Positions 35,526-46,834 of a stretch of DNA of 64,000 nt are shown piece by piece. Made by a program: the position numbers and the translations under genes. Location: NCBI GenBank assembly GCA_031841125.1, contig CM063107.1:68149814-68213813 (forward strand), written 5' to 3'. Position 1 is the stretch's first letter. Each line of letters starts with the position of its first letter. This stretch comes from Acanthococcus lagerstroemiae. Taxonomy: Eukaryota; Arthropoda; Insecta; Hemiptera; Eriococcidae. Under the pieces are notes generated by a model. The model worked only from the letters and a program-made list of their open reading frames with translations, was not told where the DNA came from and did no database searches.

Positions 35526-35962
35526 TATTTCAAAATTATTTCAACAATATTTATTAGGGATAAACGAAAATTTTCAGTGTACCTAGATGGGAGTAGTTTC
35601 TTAGTTTCTTTCCGTTTTTATTCTCCTCCTAATGGACCCTACCGTAAGTTTTATTTAATTTTGAATTTTCAGATTTTTGTGTGTTGTTACGTGGGCAAAA
35701 TCCTGTTCTATTAAGAGGATAACATTTAACAAAGTTCAAAATATTCGAATCACGGAGACTGTTTTTTAAAATAATACGTATCAAAAATGAAAACTTGGGG
35801 AAATTTTATTGACTTTTTCAGCCAAGTATCGTAATTTTTCCTAACATAACAAAGCCGCAAAATAATTTTCCTTCCACATTTTGAAAAGGAGTAGATTTAT
35901 TTTTCGTCCTCCCTTCCTCCGCCTTCTATGGTTTTTATGCTATCGTTTGTGGTTGATGGTAT

Positions 35963-36531
35963 CAGAGGTGGGTACGTTCACTTGTGAACGTCGTTCAGTT
36001 CGTGAACTCGTTCACATTTTTGACGAACGTGAACTTGAACGATATTTTTAAGAGTGAACGTGAACGAAATTTCTAGCCCCCCACCCCCCTCCAGAAATAA
36101 TTATCTAGTTCCGTGTATGTGATTCACCTCAAAATATTGAAGTGACTGAATAAAGAAGAATTACAAAAATTTTAATATTTTAGATTAACTGAGGCAAGAG
36201 CATAACATAAGACATTAGAAATGCTATCTCCTGATAACTTTTTGTCTTTATAACTGCAAAATAGACTAGCTTCTTACAGCTGGCTGGAACTTGGGTCTAG
36301 GAATAACTTTTTGTATCAGCAGGGATGGGCGCGTCGTGAAATCAAGACTAAAATAAAGAATACCATGAAAATTAGGAGGGATGTGAACGCCAATCATTCG
36401 TTCACAAACAGCAAAAGAACGTGAACGTAAACTACTATATTTGAAGGTGAACGTGAACTGAACGTGAACGAGCAAACTTTTAGGTGAACGTGAACGATTT
36501 TCAATGTTCGCCGTGAATTTACCCATCTCTG
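35963..36531. mobile_element. hAT-type MITE with GTGAACG-rich ends
   Basis: 569 bp, ends CAGAGGTGGGTA and TACCCATCTCTG-like (right end reads ACCCATCTCTG). Perfect 8 bp duplication GATGGTAT at 35955-35962 and 36532-36539. Both subterminal regions are dense in GTGAACG / CGTTCAC motifs, as expected of transposase-binding subterminal repeats. The centre is AT-rich and non-coding. Confidence 0.93.
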
Positions 36532-36865
36532 GATGGTATAAATCAGTTCAGACCTACTTTTTGCGGGGTAGGGGAACGGGATTCTCTTTGATCTTTGAGT
36601 TCGGAACTACTCTCGTATTACTTCGAACTATGGGTCATTCTCCAGAAACTGAGAATAACAAAGTGGCATTTTTTGTTAGCCTTTTGTTTTTTCTTCCACC
36701 CCCCCCCCTCCACCCCCCTCACGACCCAATAATATTTAGCAAATACGTAGTAAAGAATATTTAACAAGTTTACAAAGCAAGAGCACCAAATTTTAAGAAG
36801 GGAGACGATTTTTCTAAATTCTAGTCCCCACCAAAAAAAAGTTCTGGCTGCGCCTTTGGGGTAGT

Positions 36866-37887
36866 TTGTTCAGGATATAGCTCTGAGTGAGAGTGGAGTG
36901 TCCAGTTCTTAATCTGAAGAGTATAACTTCGTCTTTTATGGACTTTTGATAGGATGTTTTCCAGGAGTGAACTGTGATGGTTTTTATGCATTTTAATTTA
37001 TTAGTTGGTGAGACTTGATCCCAGTAACATTGGAAGGATTTGTACACAAATGATTTATTGATTTTTTTGACGTCTGATACCGGGATTGGAATGTTAGGAG
37101 TTGGAGAAATGTTAAAGGAAAGTGCTTGATTTTATCGGCTATGTCGTTTTGAGGAATGTTAGTATGGGAGGGGATCAAACATAAGAGTGAATTCTTTGTT
37201 TGAGGACGATAGCATTTGTTATATCTTTTGGGAGCCCTTGGATGTTGTTTCTTTTTGTGGAAATTTTGTAAGAATAGGCGAGCTGATATCGAGTCTGCGA
37301 GAATCAAGAAGTCGTTTGGTGTGAGGTCCAGGCAATATTGGATGGCTAGTTTCATGGCATAGAGTTCCATTGAAAGGACTGAGAAGTGTATGGGTAGTGG
37401 GTATGGGGCTGAAATGTTGTTCTGGACAATGGAGCATCCTGATGTATTTGCTGATTTGAAGCCATCGGTATTTATATTTGGATGGAATTAGAGTATTTGT
37501 TAAAGAGAGATTTTGTTGGGATTTGTCGAGGTTGGTAAGTAGTAGCTCTAGCTTTGGTGAGATTAAGAACCAAGGTGTATTGATACTGTAGAGGAGATGT
37601 AACAGTTTGGTATTAGTATGAGTGATCGATTGTAAGATATCGTTGTTGATGAAAGGGAGGGAATTAGGAAGGATCATGAAATGAAGGGGGCTGGTAAAGT
37701 TGGGGTTAGCGAGAACATTGAGGATAACATTTGCGGAGATGAGATGCCTTCGAGTATTTAGAGGGGTTTGGATGACTCGCATAGCAGACTTCCGAATGAG
37801 AAAAAGGCCATTAAAAATAATAAAACTAATAAAAAAAAGTTTAAATAACGAAAAATTAAATTTCGAAGTGGAATAACTTTGAGACAA
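36866..37887 (-). pseudogene. LINE RNase H domain (Jockey/I type), decayed
   Basis: Minus-strand blocks: TDGFK and SGCSIVQNN (about 37450), then MELYAMKLAIQYCLDL (37370 on, the conserved E of RNase H), FLILADSISARLFLQNF (the DS motif), LLCLIPSHTNIPQNDIADK (IPSH...N..AD, here Q for G and D for E), then VILFRLRTGHSTLTQSYILN. Frames shift several times. At about 36860 the reading runs into GGCGCAGCCAGAAC followed by T8, which looks like the end of an unrelated MITE. The RT is absent. Confidence 0.75.
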
Positions 37888-38659
37888 ATGAAGCTAGAGA
37901 GCTCCACAAAGTCTCATTTTGTCAAGAATTTCGGTCACAAAGTGGGACCTTTCCAGGAAACTAATACGAGATGGAATAATTTAATTTCCGATGATTTACA
38001 AAACTGAGTTAGGGGAAGGCAAACCAGACAGAAGGTGGGTATCATTTTTCGTCTGTGGTGGACGAACGAAAGCAGACAGAGAAAAACGGATAATGCCATT
38101 CGAAAGAGGAGGGGGTTTATTCTACCGAAATCACGAATCCCTATTTGAACAGTTTTTACATTGATTCACAAAAATCGTCTCATTTCAAAAACTAGGATGG
38201 ACAAAGTGAAACCTTATTCTCTGCACTGCCACAAATTATCTTATGATGCACCGCGACCATTTTCTTGTTGTTTTTGTCAATTCTTGAGGAGGTGGGAGGG
38301 GGTGCTGACAGTTTGGCAAGAAGGTTATGATATAATATAAATCAAAGATCTTCACATGTAATCTAAATAATCGTTTTCCGATTCTAAAAATATCGAAGAT
38401 CAAGATGTAAGATGAAAAAGAGAAATCAGACTAAAACGGTATTACAACATCAAAAAATCACAATTTGAACTGAACCTTTTCGATTTCTAAATGATTTGCA
38501 GATTTCACGATTTTAAACCACACATGATCTTACTCATCCCTAGTTGTCAGTCAATTTAAGATTTTACATTTTCAATTTGAAAAAATGGGAGAGCCTTTTT
38601 CGCTTTCCAATTTTAGATCAGAATTCGCATTTTGTAGTTGGCACAATCAGAGCTTTCCC
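37888..38659. other. Unannotated stretch
   Basis: AT-rich, no ORF or element terminus recognised. Confidence 0.35.
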
Positions 38660-38940
38660 TACACTCCCTCTGAAAATCAAAAAGTTAAAAGCAAAATATG
38701 CGGGACATGTAATTAGGTAAGAGGACAGATGGAGGAGGAAAGTTTTGAACTGGATATCAAGGGAAGGGAAGCGCAACAGGGAAAGACCACAAACAAGATG
38801 GAGAGGCGAGATAGTTCAAGAGTGGGGACCAACTTGGGAGAGAGAAGCACGAGAGAGAAAAAGATTGAAGGGATGTTTAGAGGCATCTGCCCAGAACTGG
38901 GCCAATATTGGGGAATAGAGTCCGATAAGAGTTAAATATA
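38660..38940 (+). pseudogene. RTE-like LINE 3' end
   Basis: Reads KLKAKYAGHVIR, DRWRRKVLNW, RNRERPQTRWRGEI and EWGPTWEREARERKRLK in nearly one frame. This is the C terminus of RTE-type ORF2 (KWAGH..R..DGRW...V..W.P..GRP..RW). Everything upstream is missing and only the last ~85 codons remain. Confidence 0.75.
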
Positions 38941-39116
38941 AGAGGGCGTCCATTAATTACGTGAGGTGTTCGGGGGGAGGGAGTCTCGACAAATATCATG
39001 TAATGTTTTCCCTGTAAAAAAGCAGTGTAAAATTGCAAGAAAATTGGGTAAAATTAAAGTAAAACATGTATTTTGACTAAAATATGGCAAAATCTGACAC
39101 GATAATCTTAAATACT

Positions 39117-41292
39117 TTTTTTTTTTTTCTTTTCATGTTCGCTGCATGTGTTTGCTGTTTTTTTTTTTGTTTTTTTGTTTTTTTTTAAATATATATTTAT
39201 TTATTTATTAAAAAGCATTTTTTACAACATTACAACATTACGAGACGATGCCGCACTTTCCCTGGTGGTTTTCAGTGGGTATCGTCTCGGAATCTACATG
39301 ATGTATAAATTTACATGATTATACTATATGCTTAGCCTATTGAGATTAATACTACGGTGTACATACTTACATAAATAAATCAATCAAACGGTTTTTCGGT
39401 TAGCTTGTATTTTCTGATCTTTTTGACTTTGAATTTGGTGGAGATAGTCTACAAAATTGTAAAACTCGTCTCTGGACATATCGGTTATGTTTGTGAGGGA
39501 AGTGTTGTTCTTTATTTTATATTTGCGTCGCAGGTTTTCTCTTTGCGGGCAGTTATAGCTCGTGTGTATTACAGTCTCGCTTTCTTCCTTACAATCCTCG
39601 CATAAAGCGTTATCTATGATTTGAAACCTAGCTAGGTAATTATTGAAGTTGCCATGTCCGCTTAAGAATTGTGTTACGGTGTAATCGGTGTAGAAATGTT
39701 TCATTTTTAGTCTTTTTTCAGTATTGGGGAAGAATAGATACGTGACTCTACCTGTCTCCGCATTTTTATGCTGTTCCTGCCATTCGTCTATTGTTTTGAG
39801 CCTAGCCTGTGAGATATTGGTTTTAACCTCGTCGGAGCAACCGTTCCAATCCTTGAACTTTTTGCATTCTTTTATAGCTTTACGTTCTTTGATTTTGAGA
39901 TCAATTGGAGGGATTCCAGCAATGCACCAGGTCGATACGTACGAAACTGTTCTATAAGCAGATATTACCCCTAGGAGGATTTTACGTTGAGTCATCAGGA
40001 GTTTTTTAGTTTGCAATTTAGTGAGGTTTTTTGCATAGGCCAATGAACAATAGTCTACATAAGACTCAAAGGTAGCTTTATACAAGATTAGTCTGCTTTT
40101 AAAGTTGTATCCATACGTGTTTCCATAAAGAGCTCTGAAACAGTTATATCTTTTGATAATTTTGTTGCAAATATATTCGATATGCTTGCTAAAGTTTAGA
40201 TTCTCATCAATGATGATTCCGAGGTATTTCATGTTTGTTTCGAATTTAATGTTGTTATCATTGACCCTTAGGTTTCTTTGTAGCTCTTGTTTAACAGTTT
40301 GCCTTACCGCTTTGGCTTTACGTTTATGAGTGATTATAAGCCCAGTAGTTTTAGCTTCATTGAATCTAAGACCTAATGATTGTACTTTTTCCTCCATGTT
40401 TTTTATGTATTCATTAATTTTTATGATTTCCTGTGTATTATTCAATCCTATAGCTAGCGCTACATCATCCGCGTAGCTAACTAGTTCAATGTTTGCTTCT
40501 GCTTCTAGCCTGTGTATGCTAGAAAAGGCGACATTAAAAAGTACCGGACCCAAGCAGCTTCCCTGAGGTACGCCAGCTTTAAGTTTACGTTTTATGTTAC
40601 AGTCCTGTTCCAGATAATTAATAGTTCTATTCGTGAGGTAATGAGTTATGATCTTAATTAGGCAGTTATCAATTTTGTTTTTCTTTAATTCATTTAGTAT
40701 CGCAGACCATTTAATATTATCGAAAGCCCCAGAAATGTCGAAAGATAGCAACAGGACGAAGTTGTATTTTGTTTTTAAGTCGTCGATCACATTACATATC
40801 TTTAGCACCGCTCGCTCGGTTGAGTGTTCTTTCCTGTAGGCAAATTGGTTATCATGGTAAGCTCCCTTTTGTTTTATCTCGCTTATGAGATGATGAATTA
40901 TTAATTTTTCAAGCACTTTCCCTGTTGGCAGCAGTGTTATCGGTCTATATGATTTTGGGTCACTGGGATCTTTGCCTGGTTTGTTAATCAGTACTAATTT
41001 ACCATGTTTAAGCTTGTCCGGAAAGATTAAATAGTCAAAGCATTTCTGAAAAAGGATTGTTAGTAGTTTGGGTTTGACGGCTTGAATTGTTTTAATTAGT
41101 CTATTAGGTATTTTGTCCATTCCATTGGCTTTTTTATTTTTGAGTTTGCGAACTATGACATTAGGGTGTGGTCTTCCACTTTTAGTTTGTTGGTTATTAT
41201 TTCTATGTTCTCGAAAGGTGTTATATCGTCGTCAATATCCGGAAATAAGGATTTCATAATCAGGGAGACTTTGTCTTTCTTCTTATAGATAG
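39117..41292 (-). mobile_element. 5'-truncated R1-like LINE with 10 bp target duplication
   Basis: Complete insertion bounded by CTTAAATACT at 39107-39116 and 41293-41302. On the minus strand it contains the last part of ORF2, a 3' UTR with AATAAATAAATA, and an A-rich tail (39117-39190 on plus as T runs). The 5' truncation is typical of aborted target-primed reverse transcription. Between 41120 and 41290 the frame is broken (KKANGMDKIPN is reached only after a shift). The long open frame and clean duplication suggest this is among the youngest LINEs in the window. Confidence 0.92.
39384..41120 (-). CDS. R1-like LINE ORF2 C-terminal part, 578 codons open
   Basis: Reverse transcriptase of a non-LTR retrotransposon. 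Visible in order: GMDKIPNRL at the start, SYRPITLLPTGKVLEKLI, motif A FDISGAFDNIKW (first catalytic Asp), GVPQGSCLGPVLFN (motif B), SYADDVAL (motif C, both Asp present), LGLRFNEAKTTGLII and KYLGIIIDENLNF (thumb). FLSGHGNFNNYLARF then CEDCKEESETVIHTSYNC follow, a C2H-type knuckle characteristic of R1-clade tails. All RT catalytic residues are intact and there is no internal stop over 1.7 kb. The endonuclease domain and ORF1 are missing because of 5' truncation, so it is not autonomous. Translation from this ATG is not implied; it is just the first Met in a truncated frame. Confidence 0.9.
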   Translation of the reverse strand: MDKIPNRLIKTIQAVKPKLLTILFQKCFDYLIFPDKLKHGKLVLINKPGKDPSDPKSYRPITLLPTGKVLEKLIIHHLISEIKQKGAYHDNQFAYRKEHSTERAVLKICNVIDDLKTKYNFVLLLSFDISGAFDNIKWSAILNELKKNKIDNCLIKIITHYLTNRTINYLEQDCNIKRKLKAGVPQGSCLGPVLFNVAFSSIHRLEAEANIELVSYADDVALAIGLNNTQEIIKINEYIKNMEEKVQSLGLRFNEAKTTGLIITHKRKAKAVRQTVKQELQRNLRVNDNNIKFETNMKYLGIIIDENLNFSKHIEYICNKIIKRYNCFRALYGNTYGYNFKSRLILYKATFESYVDYCSLAYAKNLTKLQTKKLLMTQRKILLGVISAYRTVSYVSTWCIAGIPPIDLKIKERKAIKECKKFKDWNGCSDEVKTNISQARLKTIDEWQEQHKNAETGRVTYLFFPNTEKRLKMKHFYTDYTVTQFLSGHGNFNNYLARFQIIDNALCEDCKEESETVIHTSYNCPQRENLRRKYKIKNNTSLTNITDMSRDEFYNFVDYLHQIQSQKDQKIQANRKTV

Positions 41293-41528
41293 CTTAAATA
41301 CTATAGTCTTCACTAGTCTTCAATTAAAATAATAATGCAAATTGTGTCGGTTTAAATAACTCTTAACATATTTACACTGAAATTACAAATTTTGAAAAAT
41401 CTCACGTGAGACATGGGGTCACGTGAGACATGGGGGAGGGGGTCGAGTCAAATCTCACGACTTCTTACCAGGGAGGAGCTGGTCAGAAAATCGTCAAAAA
41501 CGCCTTACGTCATCAATATGTGCCCTCT

Positions 41529-42859
41529 AAGAGATTTTATTAATCAATATGCAGTAAGATAAAATGTGTTTCCAAATGATTCACTGAATCTCCAAGTTCT
41601 CTTTTGAAATTAAGAAATCAACTCCTGTTGGTGATACTGGGTACACCTGCCTTAATGTATTTTCGAGATCATCATAGACGAAGCAAGTGAGATGGTCCCC
41701 AAGAATCTTCAAGGTCTGCATTTTTCAGCAAATTTGACATTCTAGTCGGCGCATTTTAAAAAATTATTCGGCAAAACGTGAAAATGATTAAGCCTTTTTT
41801 ATTTTTCAGCTTGAATGGACAATTGGACAATTTTTGCATCGAGTTGGCATTTTTCCATTTCAGCCCATGGAGTCCGGACTTGGAACACTGATCGAAAAAA
41901 TGTGAAAACTGTTTTTTCGTTCCTATACGAAAAATGTTTACACTGAGTCAGCATTTTTGACCTACCGACGACAGTAGCATAAGCCACTCTAGTGTTCGAG
42001 AATGGGATCTGATCTTGACCAAAGGGGAAAGGGGTGTTTGAGGGGGGGGGGCGCTAAATTAGAAAAACCACAATCTGACAACGTCGCAAGGGGTCCCAGG
42101 CACTTTGACACTTCCCTTGGCTACATCACTAGCCGACAATTAGCAATCAGCACTGTCAGGGAATAATTTCGGATAGAAAGGCACAACCGGCACAACAAAC
42201 AGAAAACCGTTCCAGTTTTGTGTGATGCTCAAATCATGGGAACGGAAACTGGACTGCACATTAATTAATTCCCGAAAACTACTGAAAATGTTTACAAGCC
42301 GGTACATTACCGGTGGTTATTTACTTTGAGATGCATTTCGAATAAACAACATTTCACGGTTAGATTTTTTTTTACAGCAAGAAGCAGATAGCGTAACTAA
42401 CGCATAAAATGGAAACCAAACATTTGTTCAATGTGTCTAAGAAACCGCCTCTGTTTAACCGTGAAACTAACTGGAAGGATTTCTTAATAACGAAGACGAG
42501 AAGAAAAGGAGGAAAATGTACAAACATTTCTGAATAAAAGCTGACTGAGGTTAAAAAAAAACAGTTATTTTTCTTCTAGCAATATGTAAACAATACAGCT
42601 GATAATACTTCGTCGACTGGAAACGTACAAATAAGCAAGACCAAGCGGAAGAAGTCTTTTAGTAATGTCGGATCAACAGCGGCATGGCTGGAGACGGGGT
42701 CAATTTAGTTTTCTTTTTCGAAGTTACAAACATCTAGGCGCAACCAGGAATCACCTCTGGGAGGGGTTGAACCAGAGACAAGTGGGGGCAAATTTTGTAC
42801 GAAAAAGAAATACTTGACATGTAATTTTTAGCTTAAGATTTCACAAAAGTTTAATTTTA
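41529..42859. other. Unannotated stretch with probable MITE debris
   Basis: Contains CCTTGGCTACATCACTAG (about 42115) and TAGGCGCAACCAGGAATCAC (about 42736), both like decayed hAT MITE ends, without partners. No gene seen. Confidence 0.4.
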
Positions 42860-43045
42860 ACAGTTTTTCCGTTGAGTTCAAGTTGACGCTGAGCCCCCGT
42901 TCCAGAGGTACAATCAAAAATGTGGTAAAAGTAAGGTGAGGGTAGAGCTATACTCGAATTTAGATCAATTTTGACGACATATTTGAATTAGTATCGAAAA
43001 GTTCAGCAGATTGCAGCTCCGAAGCTCTCAGAAAAATTTAGGTCT
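42860..43045. repeat. Single diverged monomer of the intronic satellite
   Basis: Matches the 23790-25215 monomer in order: GTTGAGTTCAA, GCTGAGCCCCCGTT, GGTACAATCAAAAATGTGGT, GAGCTATACT, AGATCAATTTTGACG, GAAGCTCTCAGAAAAATTT. It shows that the satellite sequence is dispersed, not private to the intron. Confidence 0.75.
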
Positions 43046-43135
43046 GATGTACAAACAGTACTGTTCAACCTATTTATGGAAAAGTAATTGAAGAAATGAG
43101 TGAAAGGAAATCAGGAGTGAAAGTCTTCGGTAAGT
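43046..43135 (+). pseudogene. Tiny LINE reverse-transcriptase fragment
   Basis: VLFNLFMEK followed, after a stop, by EEMSERKSGVKVFG resembles the LINE RT stretch between motif B and motif C (compare VLFNLYIEW in the 61.3 kb LINE). Only about 90 bp remain. Confidence 0.5.
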
Positions 43136-43990
43136 AACTGGTTGTAACTGCAAGTGTAGATACCCTCTTAACGCGGGGCAGATACAGGTTTCTTTAGAAT
43201 GGGTAGCTGAACTTGTACACCACACTGGAAGTTCGATTAGTAGTAATGCGTGTCTTATGACAAAGAACGATATTTATAGTTGCAATTTATTTCATATTTT
43301 CATATTTCATATTTTACCACATAAGACACATGATATCCCTACTAACGGTGGTTAGAACCTTCCTCCCTTCAACGCTGTCAATAGGAGCATTTCAAAATGT
43401 ATTTCAGCGCATTAATTACAGCAGTAAGATGCTGGGATGTGTGCTGTAGCGACCATTAAACTCCCCTTTTTTCTTCCCGCAAAGAATGCATGGAGAGATG
43501 AGCCAAATCGTGAATGTTTCATTCACGAATAAGAAAAGAATGAAAGAATGGCATTCTTTTTCCTCAATTTTGCTAGTTTCTTTTTCGAAAAAAAAAATTC
43601 TTCTCCCCCAGTGTGCGAACAGAACTTGCCTCTGACTTGGAAGGGTTTTCAGATCGCAGATTTAGAAAAGCTTACGAGATTTTTTTTTAAGCTCTAATTC
43701 AAGTTCCAGAATACAAATTTGAGACCTACAGTTTTGATATTCGGAAAATCGAACTGTGTGTCAAAAATACAGGGCTTTCGAGAAAATCTATGAGGACGAG
43801 TTATCTATACTGCATGCAGGTACATTGGTACATGGATATACGAGTATATCTTATAGTTACTGAACATGTTCCACGCATTCAGTGAAACAGCCTTTCGATT
43901 TCGGAACCATTCTCGTCTTACTATTTAGACGTGTCCAGTTTCACGATTGATAAGGTATTCACGACAAAATGCTAGAAAATGGTAAAACCC

Positions 43991-44294
43991 AAACGTTTGG
44001 TACAAACACGGTTTTTGCTCAAGTATACTCAATAGTATGACTTCATAGTAACACTACTAAGAAATTTCCATGGTTTCTATTAACACGGCTAAAGACTGCA
44101 GTCGTGCAGCAAAGATCAAGATCAATGAGCAAATGGCAGGAAGAATGTCGGGGGAAGCGTAAAGGTGGATTTACATTCGAGTCGGCGAAGTGTCGCTGAC
44201 ACACTTTTAGCATTCAAAAGTTTGTCGCCGACTCGAATGTAAATCCAGCATAACGTTTGGTACAAAACAAACACGGTTTTCGCTCAAGTATACT
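43991..44294. repeat. Dispersed repeat 'CTGCAGACTGCAGTCG' with direct-repeat ends, copy 1
   Basis: Bounded by near-identical AACGTTTGGTACAAA...CGCTCAAGTATACT at 43991-44030 and 44252-44294. The core TAACACGGCTAAAGACTGCA, then CAAGATCAATGAGCA, matches 48160-48270 and 48346-48402, and partly 34572-34610. A hairpin MITE lies inside. Class unknown. Confidence 0.65.
44167..44246. mobile_element. 80 bp hairpin MITE
   Basis: A 22 bp perfect inverted repeat beginning GGATTTACATTCGAGTCGGC at 44167-44188 is mirrored at 44225-44246, with a 36 bp loop. It interrupts the dispersed repeat relative to its copy at 48160-48270. No clear target duplication. Confidence 0.8.
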
Positions 44295-44488
44295 TAGTGA
44301 TAGGCAGTGGGAAATTCTCGGGGGAAAAAACTGAGAAGAAAAGGAATTTTGGGTGGGAAGTTATTTTCATGGAAGATTGGGAATTTATTGTAGACCAGCT
44401 TGCAGGCACCAGTCCCAGTCAGTACTTAGTAGCACTTTAACCGCTGACTATCAACCAATCATGAACTGTCTTAGATTTTATCAATTGT

Positions 44489-44586
44489 GACCTGTCACAA
44501 GAAAAGGGCTCTTAGTAACATTGAAATAAGGGCCTTTTCTTTAGAACATTTTGATTCTACTAAGAGCCTTTTTCTTGTGACAGGTC
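44489..44586. mobile_element. 98 bp hairpin MITE
   Basis: 29 bp inverted repeats beginning GACCTGTCACAAGAAAAGGG with a single mismatch between arms, and a 40 bp loop. No ORF. AATT occurs close to both flanks but the duplication is uncertain. Confidence 0.82.
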
Positions 44587-45003
44587 GGAATTATCATTAG
44601 GGACAGAAATTTTATGCTCTAAAAACATGTCAAATATGCGCTTAAAATATGCTTTAATTTTTATTCTCCTAAAGTATGCCAAAAAATGCTCTAAAAAGGC
44701 CGAATATGCCAAAATATTTCGCAATTATATGGTATTCAATTTAAAGGAAAAAATTATTCGAGTTCAGTGGCAGCACTGAAAACTCTAAGCAGACAACAGA
44801 ATCAAAATGGCGGTCCGATATACTTGTGTGAAACTATAGTACCCTAATTTTGCGTCATTTTGTAAGCGTGAGAGGGCACTTCTGGTAACCAAGTTATTTA
44901 AGCTAAGAGAGGGGGGGGGGTCAAAACGGGTCAACACTCGACAAGATTCTCTCAAAATAGGAAAAATTGTGGTCTATATCTCTCTATATGCTAACAAAGT
45001 AAA

Positions 45004-46593
45004 ATCCGCCGCCGCCGCCACCGCTTCCGGGAGAAAAAAACCCACTACAGGTTGCCTAACCTAAAAATCAGAAAAATTGCAGGGACAGATCAGCTACTTT
45101 CAAGAATATAATCTATTCTAACATAAAATATCTCCAAGTTTTAAGACATAACCGACATATAATAAGACATAAAAAGACATATAATGACATAATTACCCAT
45201 AATCTCCAAGATCATCTCAAGTCGCAAGATGTAACACATAGTCTAACTTAAGATATGTATAAAAGCAGATATAGTGTTCATGAATAGGGCAAACCAGCTA
45301 CCTTGGACTCTGGGTATTGATATATTCACAGGCAACTTGCAACATGGTTCGTTTATACAGTGCAATTATTCTTCAGACGTCTGATCTCATCATCTCATTA
45401 GATCTGTTCACTGAGAATTTTCCTTAAAATCATAGGCGGCGGCTGCGTGGCTGCACGGTACCTCCGGGAAAAAAACACCCGCTGCTGGTTGCCTACCCTG
45501 CTCTTTAATTGCTCATTTCTCCAGGGGTAGCCTACCTTCGGGAAGGGGTTCATGGTGGAGGAGGGAGCTTGGGGGAGGAAGGTCGCGAAGGACGAGGAGG
45601 AAGGCCACGGGAGGGGGGGGGGGGGGGGTCAGAATCGACGGTAAAGGGCGAGGATAGTCGCAATGAGGGAGAGGGTCGTGGTCAGGGAACAATACCCTGA
45701 ACAGTAAAAGCTACCTCCTCCCCCCCGTGGGGATAAATTCCTGGTGACCTCCTCTGTACCTTAATCTCACATTTCACCAGTGGTATACCCTATCCCGGAG
45801 GGCCCTCCTCGGTGGAGGTGAGAGCTCCTGGAGAGGGAGGCCAGCCACGAAGTATATAGAGAGATTTCTCCAGGGGTAGCCTACCCTTGGGAGGGGTTCA
45901 TGGTGGAGGAGGGAGTAGAGAAAATCCGTCGCGGCCTCCGAGAGAAAGAAACGCCACTGCGGGTTGTCTACTCTGCCCCTTAATTGCTCATTTCTCCAGG
46001 AGTAGCCTACCTTTGGGAGAGGGGGTTCATGGTGGAGGAGGGAGCTTGAGGGAGGAAGGTCGCAAAGGACGAGGAGGAAGGCCACGGGAGGGGAGTCGGA
46101 ATCGACGGTAAAGGGCGGGGATACTCGCAATGAGGTGGAGGGTCGTGGTCGAGGAACAAGGGGGTTGTTGTGGGGGAGGGCTCTCTATAAAAGAAACAGT
46201 AAAAGCCACCTCCTCCTTCCCCTCTGTGGGGATAAATTTATGGTGACCTCCCCTGTAACTTATTCTCACGTTTCACCAGTGGTACCCTACCCTGGGGGGG
46301 GCTCCTCGGTGGAGGTGGGAGCTCCTGGAGAAGGAAGACAGCCACGAAGTATATAGAGAGACCGCCAGATTCTTGCCGGAAAAGACTACTCCTGGAAAAA
46401 TGAGCAATTAAGGGGCAGGGTAGGCAACCCGCAGTGGGTTTTTCCCGGAGGCGGCGGCGCATTTTCTCTGCTCCCTCCTCCACCATGAACCCCCTTCCAA
46501 GGGCAGGCTGCCCCTGGAGAAATGAGCATTTAAGGGCAGGGTAGGCAACCTACAGTGACGTTTTTTCTCCCGGAGACGGCGTCGGCGGCGGAT
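45004..46593. repeat. GC-rich composite palindromic repeat
   Basis: A motif running CCGGGAGAAAAAA, CACTGCGGGTTGCCTACCCT, then TTAATTGCTCATTTCTCCAG occurs on plus at about 45027 (short), 45464 and 45928, and on minus at about 46388-46458 and 46509-46592. The outermost copies start ATCCGCCGCCGCC and are inverted to each other over ~57 bp. Between them is a tandem duplication of ~475-500 bp (landmarks GGTTCATGGTGGAGGAGGGA, AATCGACGGTAAAGGGCG and CACGAAGTATATAGAGAG each occur twice). 45063-45430 is AT-rich and looks like an insert. Open frames here are low-complexity Gly/Arg/Pro readings, not genes. Confidence 0.8.
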
Positions 46594-46834
46594 GGTGGGG
46601 GGTTCTGTTATGGGAAGGCAGTTGTGGTGAAGGACCTTCCCCACCCTGGTCGTAGTGAAGGTGGAGGTCCTGGGTGCTTCCTCTAATAGATACAATTGAA
46701 AGGTGTGACTTATTCTTAAAGGTATAGAAACCCATCAGTTAGTTGTACAACTGGTGTTGTCACAAAAAGCCTCGTTAAGGAAAAAAAGAAAGGAACTCTG
46801 ACAGGAAGAGTGAGTATCTTGTGATTCCGCTAGG

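Larger units (their letters stand above)
38941..41528. mobile_element. Probable older inverted-repeat element split by an R1-like LINE
   Basis: The left end AGAGGGCGTCCATTAATTAC (38941) and the complement of the right end AGAGGGCACATATTGATGAC (ending 41528) are similar over ~30 bp, continuing GTGAGGTGTT against GTAAGGCGTT. The LINE at 39117-41292 lies between with its own target duplication. Without the LINE the element would be about 400 bp. No convincing target duplication for the outer element. Confidence 0.55.

Noticed and set aside
45509..46735. Several Gly/Arg/Pro-rich open frames on both strands.
   Set aside because: They are readings of the GC-rich tandem and inverted repeat, with no domain and no consistent frame between copies.
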